From NCBI GenBank assembly GCA_005888925.1, contig VBCP01000418.1, positions 1 through 9,092 on the forward strand: 9,092 nt of DNA, given 5' to 3'. Shown here in pieces: positions 1 to 6,442 of the stretch; the first letter of the stretch is position 1, and every line of letters begins with the position of its first letter. The notes under the pieces were generated by a model. That model was not told where the DNA came from and made no database searches. It saw only the letters and a program-made list of their open reading frames with translations. The translations under genes and the position numbers were made by a program. Origin of the DNA: Betaproteobacteria bacterium. Lineage in GTDB: Bacteria > Pseudomonadota > Gammaproteobacteria > Burkholderiales > SG8-39.

Positions 1-87
1 CGTGGGATCGTCGCGCATCACCGCCTCGATGAGCGAAGTCTTGCCGGCGCCCGAAGGAGCGGTGATGACGAACAGCTTGCCACTCAT
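1..87 (-). CDS. gmk: Guanylate kinase, N-terminal fragment
   Basis: Partial gene: the first 29 codons are present and the rest lies beyond the left edge. Guanylate kinase phosphorylates GMP to GDP in the cytoplasm using ATP. The start of the protein reads MSGKLFVITAPSGAGKTSLI, which contains the complete P-loop (GxxGxGKT/S form, residues about 11-17) in the setting typical of bacterial Gmk. The ATG (87-85) overlaps the yicC stop TGA (86-84) in a four-base ATGA, so translation is probably coupled to yicC. The yicC-gmk order is well known in Proteobacteria and supports the call. Only the N-terminus can be seen, so another P-loop kinase is formally possible but unlikely. Confidence 0.92.
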   Translation of the reverse strand, partial: MSGKLFVITAPSGAGKTSLIEAVMRDDPT

Positions 88-962
88 TCGATGTTCTGCA
101 CCTGCTCGCGCATTTGCTCGACCAGGAGCTTGAGCTCGAGCGCGCAGTCGGCGATCTCCGGGCTCGCCGCCTTGGAAGCGAGAGTGTTGGCCTCGCGGTT
201 CAATTCCTGGGCGATGAAGTCCAGGCGTTTGCCGACGGCGCCGCCGCGCTTGAGGGTCTGCTCCGTCTCGTCGAGATGGACGCGCAGCCGCGTCAGCTCT
301 TCGTCCACATCGACTTTGGCGGCGAACACCGCGAGCTCGGCGCGCACGCGCTCGTCGAACGCCGGGCTGAGCGCCGAGCCGATGGCCTCCTTTAGGCGCT
401 CGGCGAGCTTCGCCTGGTAGGCGGCGAGCGACTGCGGCACGAGCGGCGCCGCCTGCTCGAGCCGCCGGCGCATCGCGGCGACGCGCTCACCCACCACGGC
501 GGCGAGCTTCGCGCCTTCGCGGCCGCGCGAGGCGACGAGCTCATCGAGCGCCTTGCGGCAAAGGCCGGCGGCGAGGGCGCGCGTCTGCTCCTCGTCGAGC
601 GGCGATTCGGCGATGACGCCCGGCCAGCGCAGCACGTCGGCGATGCGCAGCGGCCCGGCCTGCGGCATCGCTTTGGCCACCTCCACGGAGAGCTCGCGCA
701 GGCGCGCCAGCGCCTCGGCATTGAGGCGCGCACCCGGTGCGATGCCGGCGTTGTCGGTGAGGAACAGGCGGCAATCGAGCTTGCCGCGCGAGACGCGAGT
801 GCCAATTAATTCGCGCAGCACCGGCTCGAGGGCGCGCAGCTCGTCGGAGATGCGGAACTGCAGGTCCAGGAAGCGCGCGTTGACCGAGCGCAGCTCGACG
901 CTGAGCGTGCCGCGCGGCGTGTCAGCCGAACTCGCAGCATAGCCGGTCATGCTCTGGATCAT
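84..962 (-). CDS. yicC: YicC family endoribonuclease
   Basis: Full-length 292-residue member of the YicC family, close to the usual length of about 290. E. coli YicC is an endoribonuclease that works with PNPase in sRNA turnover; that role is family knowledge. The N-terminus reads MIQSMTGYA, followed by the conserved LRSVNARFLDL strand (about 24-34). The C-terminal DUF1732 half carries VDVDEELTRL, GGAVGKRLDF and ELNREANTLASK, and the protein ends in EQMREQVQNIE, the family signature. Start ATG 962-960 fits homologues; a second ATG four codons later (950-948) is less likely. The gene is divergent from the protein kinase with only 19 bases between starts, and overlaps gmk by four bases, so the two minus-strand genes are probably co-transcribed. 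Confidence 0.97.
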   Translation of the reverse strand: MIQSMTGYAASSADTPRGTLSVELRSVNARFLDLQFRISDELRALEPVLRELIGTRVSRGKLDCRLFLTDNAGIAPGARLNAEALARLRELSVEVAKAMPQAGPLRIADVLRWPGVIAESPLDEEQTRALAAGLCRKALDELVASRGREGAKLAAVVGERVAAMRRRLEQAAPLVPQSLAAYQAKLAERLKEAIGSALSPAFDERVRAELAVFAAKVDVDEELTRLRVHLDETEQTLKRGGAVGKRLDFIAQELNREANTLASKAASPEIADCALELKLLVEQMREQVQNIE

Positions 963-975
963 TCGTTATCATAGC
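961..975. promoter_or_regulatory. Candidate divergent promoter patch (yicC / kinase)
   Basis: This short AT-rich patch is the only one in a very GC-rich divergent junction. It contains TATCAT on the plus strand (967-972) and TATGAT on the minus strand (973-968), both resembling sigma-70 -10 boxes. No convincing -35 element is seen for either direction. The minus-strand box lies only five bases before the yicC ATG, which would imply an extremely short leader, or initiation at the second ATG (950-948). Called from base composition and -10 resemblance alone. Confidence 0.25.
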
Positions 976-981
976 GAGGAG

Positions 982-1884
982 ATGGCGTCGCAAGCCAATC
1001 AAGCGCTGCCGGCCGGCACCCGGCTCGAGAACTACCGGATACAGCGCACGCTGGCTTCCGGCGGCTTCTCGATCGTCTATCTCGCGCACGACGAGCACGA
1101 GTCGCCGGTCGTCATCAAGGAATACCTGCCCTCGACGCTCGCGGTGCGCACCGAGGCCGGCGCCTCGCCCAAGGTCGCGGCCACCGATCTGGCGCGCTTC
1201 CGCTACGGCCTGAAGTGCTTCTTCGAGGAAGGTCGCGCGCTCGCCAGGCTGCAGCATCCGAACGTGGTGCGCGTGCTGAATTTCTTCCGCGCCAACGAGA
1301 CCGTCTATCTCGTGATGCGCTACGAGCGCGGCCGCTCGCTGCAAAAGCACATCGAAAACCGCAAGGACCTGCCCGACGAGACCTGGCTGCGCGCCACCTT
1401 CGCGCAGCTCCTGAACGGGCTGCGCGAGGTGCATTCGAACAAGCTGCTGCACCTGGACATCAAGCCGGCCAACGTCTACCTGCGCGACGATGACTCGCCG
1501 CTGCTGATCGACTTCGGCGCCGCGCGGCAGACCCTTTCCGCCGAAGGCGTGAAGCTGCCGCCGACCTATACGCCGGGCTTCGCCGCGCCCGAGCAGTACG
1601 CGCGTCGCGCGGAGCTCGGGCCCTGGACCGACATCTATTCGGTCGGCGCTACGGTGTACTCCTGCCTTGCCGGCGCCGCACCGCAGCCGGCGCATCTGCG
1701 CCTCGAGAAGGACGAGCTCGCGCCGGCGCGCCGCGCGTGGGCCGAGCAATACTCGGCGGTGCTGCTCGACATCGTCGACTGGTGCCTGCGTCTCGATCAC
1801 CTCGAGCGCCCGCAGAGCGTGTTCGCGCTGCAGAAGGCGCTGCTCGGCGAGAAGGAGCCCGAGCGACGCAAGAGCGCGAGATGA
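982..1884 (+). CDS. Serine/threonine protein kinase (Hanks-type, soluble)
   Basis: A 300-residue eukaryotic-like protein kinase covering one catalytic domain. Visible motifs: degenerate glycine loop LASGGFSIVYLA (24-35), ATP-binding Lys46 in VVIKEYLP, catalytic loop HLDIKPANV (157-165, Asp159), metal-binding DFGAAR (177-182) and APEQ (202-205). Leu158 stands where RD kinases have Arg, so this is a non-RD kinase. No transmembrane segment or PASTA repeat follows, so it is probably cytosolic. Start ATG 982 is preferred: GAGG lies just upstream, although very close, and the earlier ATG at 949 would overlap yicC. The stop overlaps the next gene's ATG (ATGA, 1881-1884), placing it in a kinase/phosphatase pair. 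Substrates cannot be read from the sequence. Confidence 0.92.
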   Translation: MASQANQALPAGTRLENYRIQRTLASGGFSIVYLAHDEHESPVVIKEYLPSTLAVRTEAGASPKVAATDLARFRYGLKCFFEEGRALARLQHPNVVRVLNFFRANETVYLVMRYERGRSLQKHIENRKDLPDETWLRATFAQLLNGLREVHSNKLLHLDIKPANVYLRDDDSPLLIDFGAARQTLSAEGVKLPPTYTPGFAAPEQYARRAELGPWTDIYSVGATVYSCLAGAAPQPAHLRLEKDELAPARRAWAEQYSAVLLDIVDWCLRLDHLERPQSVFALQKALLGEKEPERRKSAR

Positions 1885-2771
1885 AATACGCCGTCGTCCA
1901 GCAGACCCGCCTCGGCGCGCGCCGCATGAACCAGGACCGCATCGGCTGCTGGTCGAGCTCCGCGTGCCTGCTGCTGGCGGTCGCCGACGGCCTGGGCGGC
2001 CACCTGCACGGCGAGGTCGCCGCGGAGCTCGCGATCGCGCTGCTCGGCGCGGCGTTCGAGCGCGAGGCGCGGCCGCGCATTGCCGATCCGGGCGCGTTTC
2101 TCGCGCGCGGCATCGGCGCCGGGCACGCCGCGATCCTGCGCGAGGCGCAAAAGCGCGACCTCGCCGATACGCCGCGCACCGTGCTGGTCGCTTGCGTGGT
2201 GCAGGATGGCTTCGCGCATTGGATGCATGTCGGCGACAGCCGGCTGTATCTCATCCGGCAGGGCCGCATCGTGCATCGCACCCGCGACCACACGGTGGTG
2301 CAGCAGCTGATCGACGAAGGACGCATCCGCGAGGAGGCCATCACCTCGCACCCGGAGCGCAACCGGCTGTTGCAATGTCTCGGCGGCTACCAGGCGCCGC
2401 AGCCCGACCCGGTGCTGAGCGAGCGGCTGGCGAAAAACGACATCGTGCTGCTTTGCTCGGACGGCTTCTGGGGCCCGCTCACGCAGCGCCAGATGCTGCA
2501 CGCCTTGATGGCGCGCGATCTCAACGTGGCGATCCCCGAGCTAGTGGAGCTCGCCGAGCAGCGTGCCGGGCGCGAATGCGATAATGTTTCGGTGCTGGCG
2601 ATGGCTTGGGAGGAAGAGCAAGTGAGCGCGCCCGCAGCCCCCGAGCCAGAGCACACGCAAGTGCAGGACTTCACCGCCACCGACCTCGATTACATGCGCA
2701 TGTCCGACGAGGACATCGAAAAGGCGATCGCCGACCTCAGGGCGGCACTGCGCAAGAGCTCCGCGCCTTGA
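1881..2771 (+). CDS. PP2C-family Ser/Thr protein phosphatase
   Basis: A 296-residue metal-dependent phosphatase of the PPM/PP2C family, presumed to reverse the upstream kinase. Motifs appear in family order: MNQD (16-19), ADGLGGH (35-41, metal-binding Asp36 and Gly37), HVGDSRLYLIR (116-126), RDHT (135-138), SDGFW (193-197) and ECDNVSVL (232-239, Asp234). After residue about 243 a charged tail of some 50 residues rich in Ala, Pro and Glu leads into a predicted amphipathic stretch, DEDIEKAIADLRAALRK; it is not part of the phosphatase fold and may be a docking or regulatory tail (inference). ATG 1881 is chosen because it overlaps the kinase stop and puts the MNQD motif at the usual distance. Its stop overlaps the proposed rph TTG start. 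Confidence 0.93.
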   Translation: MKYAVVQQTRLGARRMNQDRIGCWSSSACLLLAVADGLGGHLHGEVAAELAIALLGAAFEREARPRIADPGAFLARGIGAGHAAILREAQKRDLADTPRTVLVACVVQDGFAHWMHVGDSRLYLIRQGRIVHRTRDHTVVQQLIDEGRIREEAITSHPERNRLLQCLGGYQAPQPDPVLSERLAKNDIVLLCSDGFWGPLTQRQMLHALMARDLNVAIPELVELAEQRAGRECDNVSVLAMAWEEEQVSAPAAPEPEHTQVQDFTATDLDYMRMSDEDIEKAIADLRAALRKSSAP

Positions 2772-3499
2772 CCGCGGGAGTAAGAGCATCAGGCAGGCGG
2801 CCGACGGAGCTGCGCCCGGTGCGCATCCAGCGCTCCTATACCAAGCACGCCGAGGGCTCGGTGCTGATCGAGTTCGGCGATACCCGCGTGCTGTGCACCG
2901 CCTCGGTGGAGGAGCGCGTGCCGCCGTTCCTCAAGGATTCGGGCCGCGGCTGGGTCACCGCCGAGTACGGCATGCTGCCGCGCTCGACCAACACGCGCAC
3001 CGACCGCGAGGCGGCGCGCGGCAAGCAGAGCGGCCGCACGCAGGAGATCCAGCGCCTGATCGGCAGGGCGCTGCGCGCCGTGGTCGATCTTTCCGCGCTC
3101 GGCGCGCGCACCGTGCATCTCGATTGCGACGTGCTGCAGGCCGACGGCGGCACGCGCACCGCGGCCATCACCGGCGCCTTCGTCGCCCTGCACGACGCCC
3201 TCGGCTGGCTCGAGCGCAAGGCGCTGGTGCGCCAGCGCGCCGTCAAGGACTTCGTCGCGGCGATCTCGGTCGGCATTCACCAGGGCACGCCGATGCTCGA
3301 CCTCGACTACTCGGAGGACGCGGCCTGCGGCTGCGACATGAACGTCGTGATGACCGGCGCCGGCAACTTCGTCGAAGTGCAGGGCACCGCCGAGGGCCAG
3401 ACTTTCGCTCGCGCGGAGCTCGACGAGCTCCTCGCGCTGGCCCAGTCCGGCATCGGCGAGCTGATTGCGCACCAGCGAAGGGCGCTTGGCCTCGCCTGA
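2768..3499 (+). CDS. rph: RNase PH, tRNA nucleotidyltransferase
   Basis: A 243-residue RNase PH (E. coli about 238). It is a phosphate-dependent 3'-5' exoribonuclease that trims tRNA precursors and works as a hexameric ring in the cytoplasm. Conserved blocks: RSYTKHAEGSVLIEFGDT (22-39), WVTAEYGMLPRST (62-74), GKQSGRTQEIQRLI (85-98, phosphate-binding Arg), DCDVLQADGGTRT (119-131), DLDYSEDAACGCDMNVVMT (178-196, catalytic acidic residues) and VEVQGTAEG. No ATG is available at a sensible position. The TTG at 2768 overlaps the PP2C stop as TTGA and gives the right N-terminal length, so it is the best start although no Shine-Dalgarno is visible; coupling would explain this. The 3' end overlaps the downstream methyltransferase. 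Confidence 0.96.
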   Translation: MTAGVRASGRRPTELRPVRIQRSYTKHAEGSVLIEFGDTRVLCTASVEERVPPFLKDSGRGWVTAEYGMLPRSTNTRTDREAARGKQSGRTQEIQRLIGRALRAVVDLSALGARTVHLDCDVLQADGGTRTAAITGAFVALHDALGWLERKALVRQRAVKDFVAAISVGIHQGTPMLDLDYSEDAACGCDMNVVMTGAGNFVEVQGTAEGQTFARAELDELLALAQSGIGELIAHQRRALGLA

Positions 3500-4136
3500 A
3501 CTCGTCGACTACTACCGCCGGCGTGCCGGCGAGTACGAAGCGATCTATGCCAAGCCCGAGCGGCAGGCCGACCTGGCTTTGCTTCGCCGCCAGATCCCCG
3601 ACCGGCTGCGCAGCCGCCGGGTGCTCGAGATCGCGTGCGGCACCGGCTACTGGACCACGCTCGTCGCGCCCATCGCGGCAAGCGTTGTGGCGACCGACGC
3701 CGCCGAGGAACCGATGGCAGTCGCGCGCGCCAAGCCTTATCCGCCGGGCCGCGTGCGCTTCGCTCTCGCCGACGCCTTCGCGCTCGATGCGTCGCTGGGA
3801 CGCTTCGACGGGGCGCTCGCGGTGTTCTGGTGGTCGCACATCCCGTCGCGCCGCGTCACGGATTTCCTCTCGTCCCTGCACGCGCGGCTGGAGCCCGGCG
3901 CCCGCGTCGTGCTGATGGATAACCTGTATATCGACGGCTCGAGCACGCCGATCGCGGAGCGCGATGCCGAAGGTAATACCTACCAGCTGCGCCGCCTCGC
4001 CGACGGCAGCGAGAACCGCGTGCTGAAGAATTTCCCCTCCGAGGCTCAATTGCGCGCCGATCTGGCGCCGCACGCGCGAGCGCTTTCGTATAGAGCGCTC
4101 GAGTATTACTGGCTGGTCGAGTACGAGCTGAAGTGA
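3486..4136 (+). CDS. Class I SAM-dependent methyltransferase, unknown substrate
   Basis: A predicted 216-residue methyltransferase with a Rossmann-type SAM domain. Motif I is VLEIACGTG (46-54) at the end of the first strand, and an acidic Asp71 in VVATDAAEEP follows the second strand, as expected for ribose binding. DAFALD (96-101) matches the usual adenine-contact loop. The C-terminal half does not identify a substrate. TTG 3486 is preferred, with GAAGG about five bases upstream and a 14-base overlap with rph; a TTG at 3465 would add seven residues. Its stop overlaps the rdgB GTG (GTGA, 4133-4136). In related bacteria rph and rdgB are usually adjacent, so this gene looks like an insertion between them. 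RNA, protein and small-molecule substrates all remain open. Confidence 0.82.
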   Translation: MASPELVDYYRRRAGEYEAIYAKPERQADLALLRRQIPDRLRSRRVLEIACGTGYWTTLVAPIAASVVATDAAEEPMAVARAKPYPPGRVRFALADAFALDASLGRFDGALAVFWWSHIPSRRVTDFLSSLHARLEPGARVVLMDNLYIDGSSTPIAERDAEGNTYQLRRLADGSENRVLKNFPSEAQLRADLAPHARALSYRALEYYWLVEYELK

Positions 4137-4664
4137 AACTGGTGCTGGCGTCAAACAACCCGGGCAAGCTGCGCGAGATCGAGGCGCTCGCCGCACCGTC
4201 GCTCGAGCTCGTGCCGCAATCCACGCTCGGCATCGCCGAGGCCGATGAGCCCCACGCCAGCTTCGTCGAGAACGCGCTCGCCAAGGCGGCTGGGCGGCGA
4301 GCCCGGCGTGCATTCCGCCTACTATGCGGGCCGCGACGGCAGCCGGGAGGAGCGCGACGCGAGCAACAATCGGCGCTTGCTCGCCGAACTCAAGGATGAT
4401 CGGCAGGCCTATTACTGCTGCCTCATGGTGCTGGTGGACCATCCCGACGATCCGCGGCCGCTCATCGCCGAGGGCATCTGGCGGGGCGAGATCGCGCGCG
4501 CGCCGCGCGGCGCCAACGGCTTCGGCTATGACCCGCTGTTCCTGCTGCCGGCGCTCGGCAAGACCGCGGCCGAGCTCGCGCCGGCCGAGAAGAACCGCAT
4601 CAGCCACCGTGCGCTTGCGCTGCGCAAGCTCCTCGAGCTCCTGCATGCCGCAGATCGCGCTTGA
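4133..4664 (+). pseudogene. rdgB: RdgB/HAM1 ITP/XTP pyrophosphatase, frameshifted with internal deletion
   Basis: RdgB hydrolyses dITP, ITP and XTP to monophosphates and keeps deaminated purines out of DNA and RNA. The 5' part (GTG 4133 to about 4288) encodes KLVLASNNPGKLREIEAL, with the N-terminal nucleotide-binding SNNPGK, and runs to ENALAKA. The 3' part (about 4290-4664, another frame) resumes at LGGEPGVHSAYYAG and contains GANGFGYDPLFLLP and SHRALALRKLL. Compared with E. coli RdgB, about 22 residues between these blocks are missing, including the ADDSGL segment with the catalytic Asp. The net loss is about 65 bases, and 65 is not a multiple of three, which explains the frame change near 4286-4293. 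The product should be inactive. The alternative is an assembly error. The 3' end overlaps hemW by 20 bases. Confidence 0.92.
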
Positions 4665-5874
4665 GCGGCCGGGGCGGGTTGAGCTGGCGGTGCTGCCGCC
4701 GCTTGCGCTCTATGTGCACATCCCGTGGTGCGTGCGCAAGTGCCCGTACTGCGATTTCAACTCGCATGAGCGCGCCGCTCCCCTGCCGGAGGACGAATAC
4801 GTCGCCAAGCTGCTCGCCGACCTGGAAGGCTTGCTGCCGTCCGTCTGGGGCCGGCGGCTCATCAGCGTGTTCATCGGCGGCGGCACGCCGAGCCTGTTCT
4901 CGCCGCGGGCGATCGACTCGCTCCTCTCCGATGTCCGTGCGCGGCTACCGCTCGACCCGGGCGCCGAAATCACGCTGGAGGCGAATCCCGGCACGGTGGA
5001 AGCGGCGCGCTTTCGCGGCTTTCGCGAGGCCGGCGTGAACCGCATCTCGCTCGGCGTGCAGAGCTTCGACGATGCAATGCTCGCCGCGCTAGGACGCATC
5101 CACTCGGCGGCCGAAGCGCGGCGCGGCGTGGAAGCCGCGCTCGCCAGCTTCGACAACGTGAATCTCGACCTGATGTACGGCCTGCCGGCGCAAACGATCG
5201 ACATGGCGCGCTCCGACATCCGCGAGGCACTCGCCAGCGGCGTGCCGCATGTCTCGGCCTACCAGCTGACGATCGAGCCGAACACCGCCTTCTACAGCCG
5301 GCCGCCGACGTTGCCCGAGCACGATGCGTGCGCCGACATGCAGCTCGCCGTCGAGGAATCGCTGGCTGCCGCCGGCTACGAGCACTACGAGACCTCGGCC
5401 TTTGCGCGGCCCGGGCACAGGTGCCGGCACAACCTCAACTACTGGGAGTTCGGCGACTACCTCGGCATCGGCGCCGGCGCGCACGGCAAAGTGAGCTTCC
5501 CCGACCGCGTGACGCGGCACGAGCGCATCAAGCAGCCGCGCGACTACATGGACCGGGTGGATACACTGGCGGTGCAGAAAACCGTGCCGGCGGCCGAGCT
5601 GCCGTTCGAATTCATGCTCAACGCGCTGCGCCTCGTCGAGGGGTTCCCGTTCGCGCTGTTCGAGGAACGCACCGGGCTGCCGTTAGCAGCCGTGCAGACG
5701 AAGCTCGCCGAGGCCGAGCGCAAGGGGCTGATCGAACGCGACTGGCAGCGCTTGCGGCCCACCGAGCGCGGACGCCTGTTCCTCAACGAGCTGCTGGCGC
5801 TGTTTGTCGGCGGCGTAAGTGCAGGTCGCGGATCGGGTGTCCGAGTCGCTGGCCCCGCGACTCGAACTTCGTGA
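4645..5874 (+). CDS. hemW: HemW-type radical SAM heme chaperone
   Basis: A 409-residue radical-SAM protein. HemW binds heme and is thought to deliver it to respiratory proteins; it was formerly annotated as coproporphyrinogen oxidase-like. The [4Fe-4S] motif is CVRKCPYCDF (Cys29, Cys33, Cys36); the fourth Cys of true HemN is replaced by Phe38. GGGTPS (78-83) is the SAM-binding glycine motif, and HNLNYW (262-267) is the HemW-specific heme-binding signature, which decides against HemN. The C-terminal HemN_C winged-helix region starts around LPFEFMLNALRL. ATG 4645 lies within the end of rdgB and gives a 17-residue leader before LPPLALYVHIPWC; GTG 4690 is an alternative. The last roughly 20 residues (VGGVSAGRG onward) are unlike the family and lie antisense to trmB. 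Confidence 0.95.
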   Translation: MPQIALERPGRVELAVLPPLALYVHIPWCVRKCPYCDFNSHERAAPLPEDEYVAKLLADLEGLLPSVWGRRLISVFIGGGTPSLFSPRAIDSLLSDVRARLPLDPGAEITLEANPGTVEAARFRGFREAGVNRISLGVQSFDDAMLAALGRIHSAAEARRGVEAALASFDNVNLDLMYGLPAQTIDMARSDIREALASGVPHVSAYQLTIEPNTAFYSRPPTLPEHDACADMQLAVEESLAAAGYEHYETSAFARPGHRCRHNLNYWEFGDYLGIGAGAHGKVSFPDRVTRHERIKQPRDYMDRVDTLAVQKTVPAAELPFEFMLNALRLVEGFPFALFEERTGLPLAAVQTKLAEAERKGLIERDWQRLRPTERGRLFLNELLALFVGGVSAGRGSGVRVAGPATRTS

Positions 5875-6442
5875 CAGGCCGCGCCGCAAAGCCGCGCTCG
5901 CTCGGCTCGAGCAGTGGCTCGGCGCCGAACACCGCCGCCATCTGCTCGGCGTAATCCGGCCAGTCGGTCGCCGCGTGCAGGATGCCGCCGGGCGCGAGCT
6001 TGCGCGCCATGAGCGTCGCTGTCTCCGGCTGGACGAGGCGCCGCTTGTGATGGCGCTTCTTCGGCCAGGGATCGGGAAAGAACAGATGGATCGCGGCGAG
6101 GCTCACGTCGCCGACCATCTGCTCGAGCACCTCGACCGCGTCGTGGCGGATGACCCGGACATTGGCGAGCCCTTCGCGCTCAATGGCGTTTAGCAAACTA
6201 CCCACGCCGGGCCCATGCACTTCCACGGCGACGAAATCGGCCTCCGAGTGCGCTCTTGCGATCGCGATCGTCGTCTCACCCATGCCGGAGCCGATCTCCA
6301 GCACCAGCGGCGCATGGCGCGGCGAGGTCAGCTTCTCGCCGGAGAACTGAAGCCCATACTTCGGAAACAGCTCGTCAAGCGCCCGCTTCTGCGCTGGCGT
6401 CGTCCTGCCCTGGCGCAGGACGTAACTGCGAATAGGCCTCAA
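5783..6442 (-). CDS. trmB: tRNA (guanine-N7-)-methyltransferase
   Basis: A 219-residue TrmB, which makes m7G at position 46 of tRNA using SAM. Motifs: RSYVLRQGR (5-13) matching the E. coli RSFVRRQGR block, SAM motif I LEIGSGMGE (48-56), VEVHGPGVG (73-81), HDAVEVL (100-106), FFPDPWPKKRHHKRR (121-135, the family hallmark) and TKFESRGQRLGH (191-202). Start TTG 6442-6440 overlaps the thiG stop in a TTGA, so expression is probably coupled to thiG; no in-frame ATG fits better. Compared with E. coli the protein lacks a variable N-terminal extension. After DLHLRRR the last seven residues run antisense into the hemW 3' end. Confidence 0.95.
   Translation of the reverse strand: MRPIRSYVLRQGRTTPAQKRALDELFPKYGLQFSGEKLTSPRHAPLVLEIGSGMGETTIAIARAHSEADFVAVEVHGPGVGSLLNAIEREGLANVRVIRHDAVEVLEQMVGDVSLAAIHLFFPDPWPKKRHHKRRLVQPETATLMARKLAPGGILHAATDWPDYAEQMAAVFGAEPLLEPSERGFAARPVTKFESRGQRLGHPIRDLHLRRRQTAPAAR

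Noticed and set aside
3243..4646. A 467-codon open frame on the minus strand across rph, the methyltransferase and rdgB
   Set aside because: It lies antisense to three recognised genes, its translation is Arg/Ala-rich without any known motif, and long antisense frames are common at this GC content.
4245..4664. A separate 139-residue protein starting at 4245
   Set aside because: Its first 15 or so residues are out-of-frame rdgB sequence; the rest is the RdgB C-terminal half, so it is part of the broken gene.
4690..4692. GTG as the hemW start
   Set aside because: It matches the short E. coli N-terminus, but ATG 4645 gives the operon-type overlap with rdgB and a leader length plausible for Betaproteobacteria; kept as an alternative.
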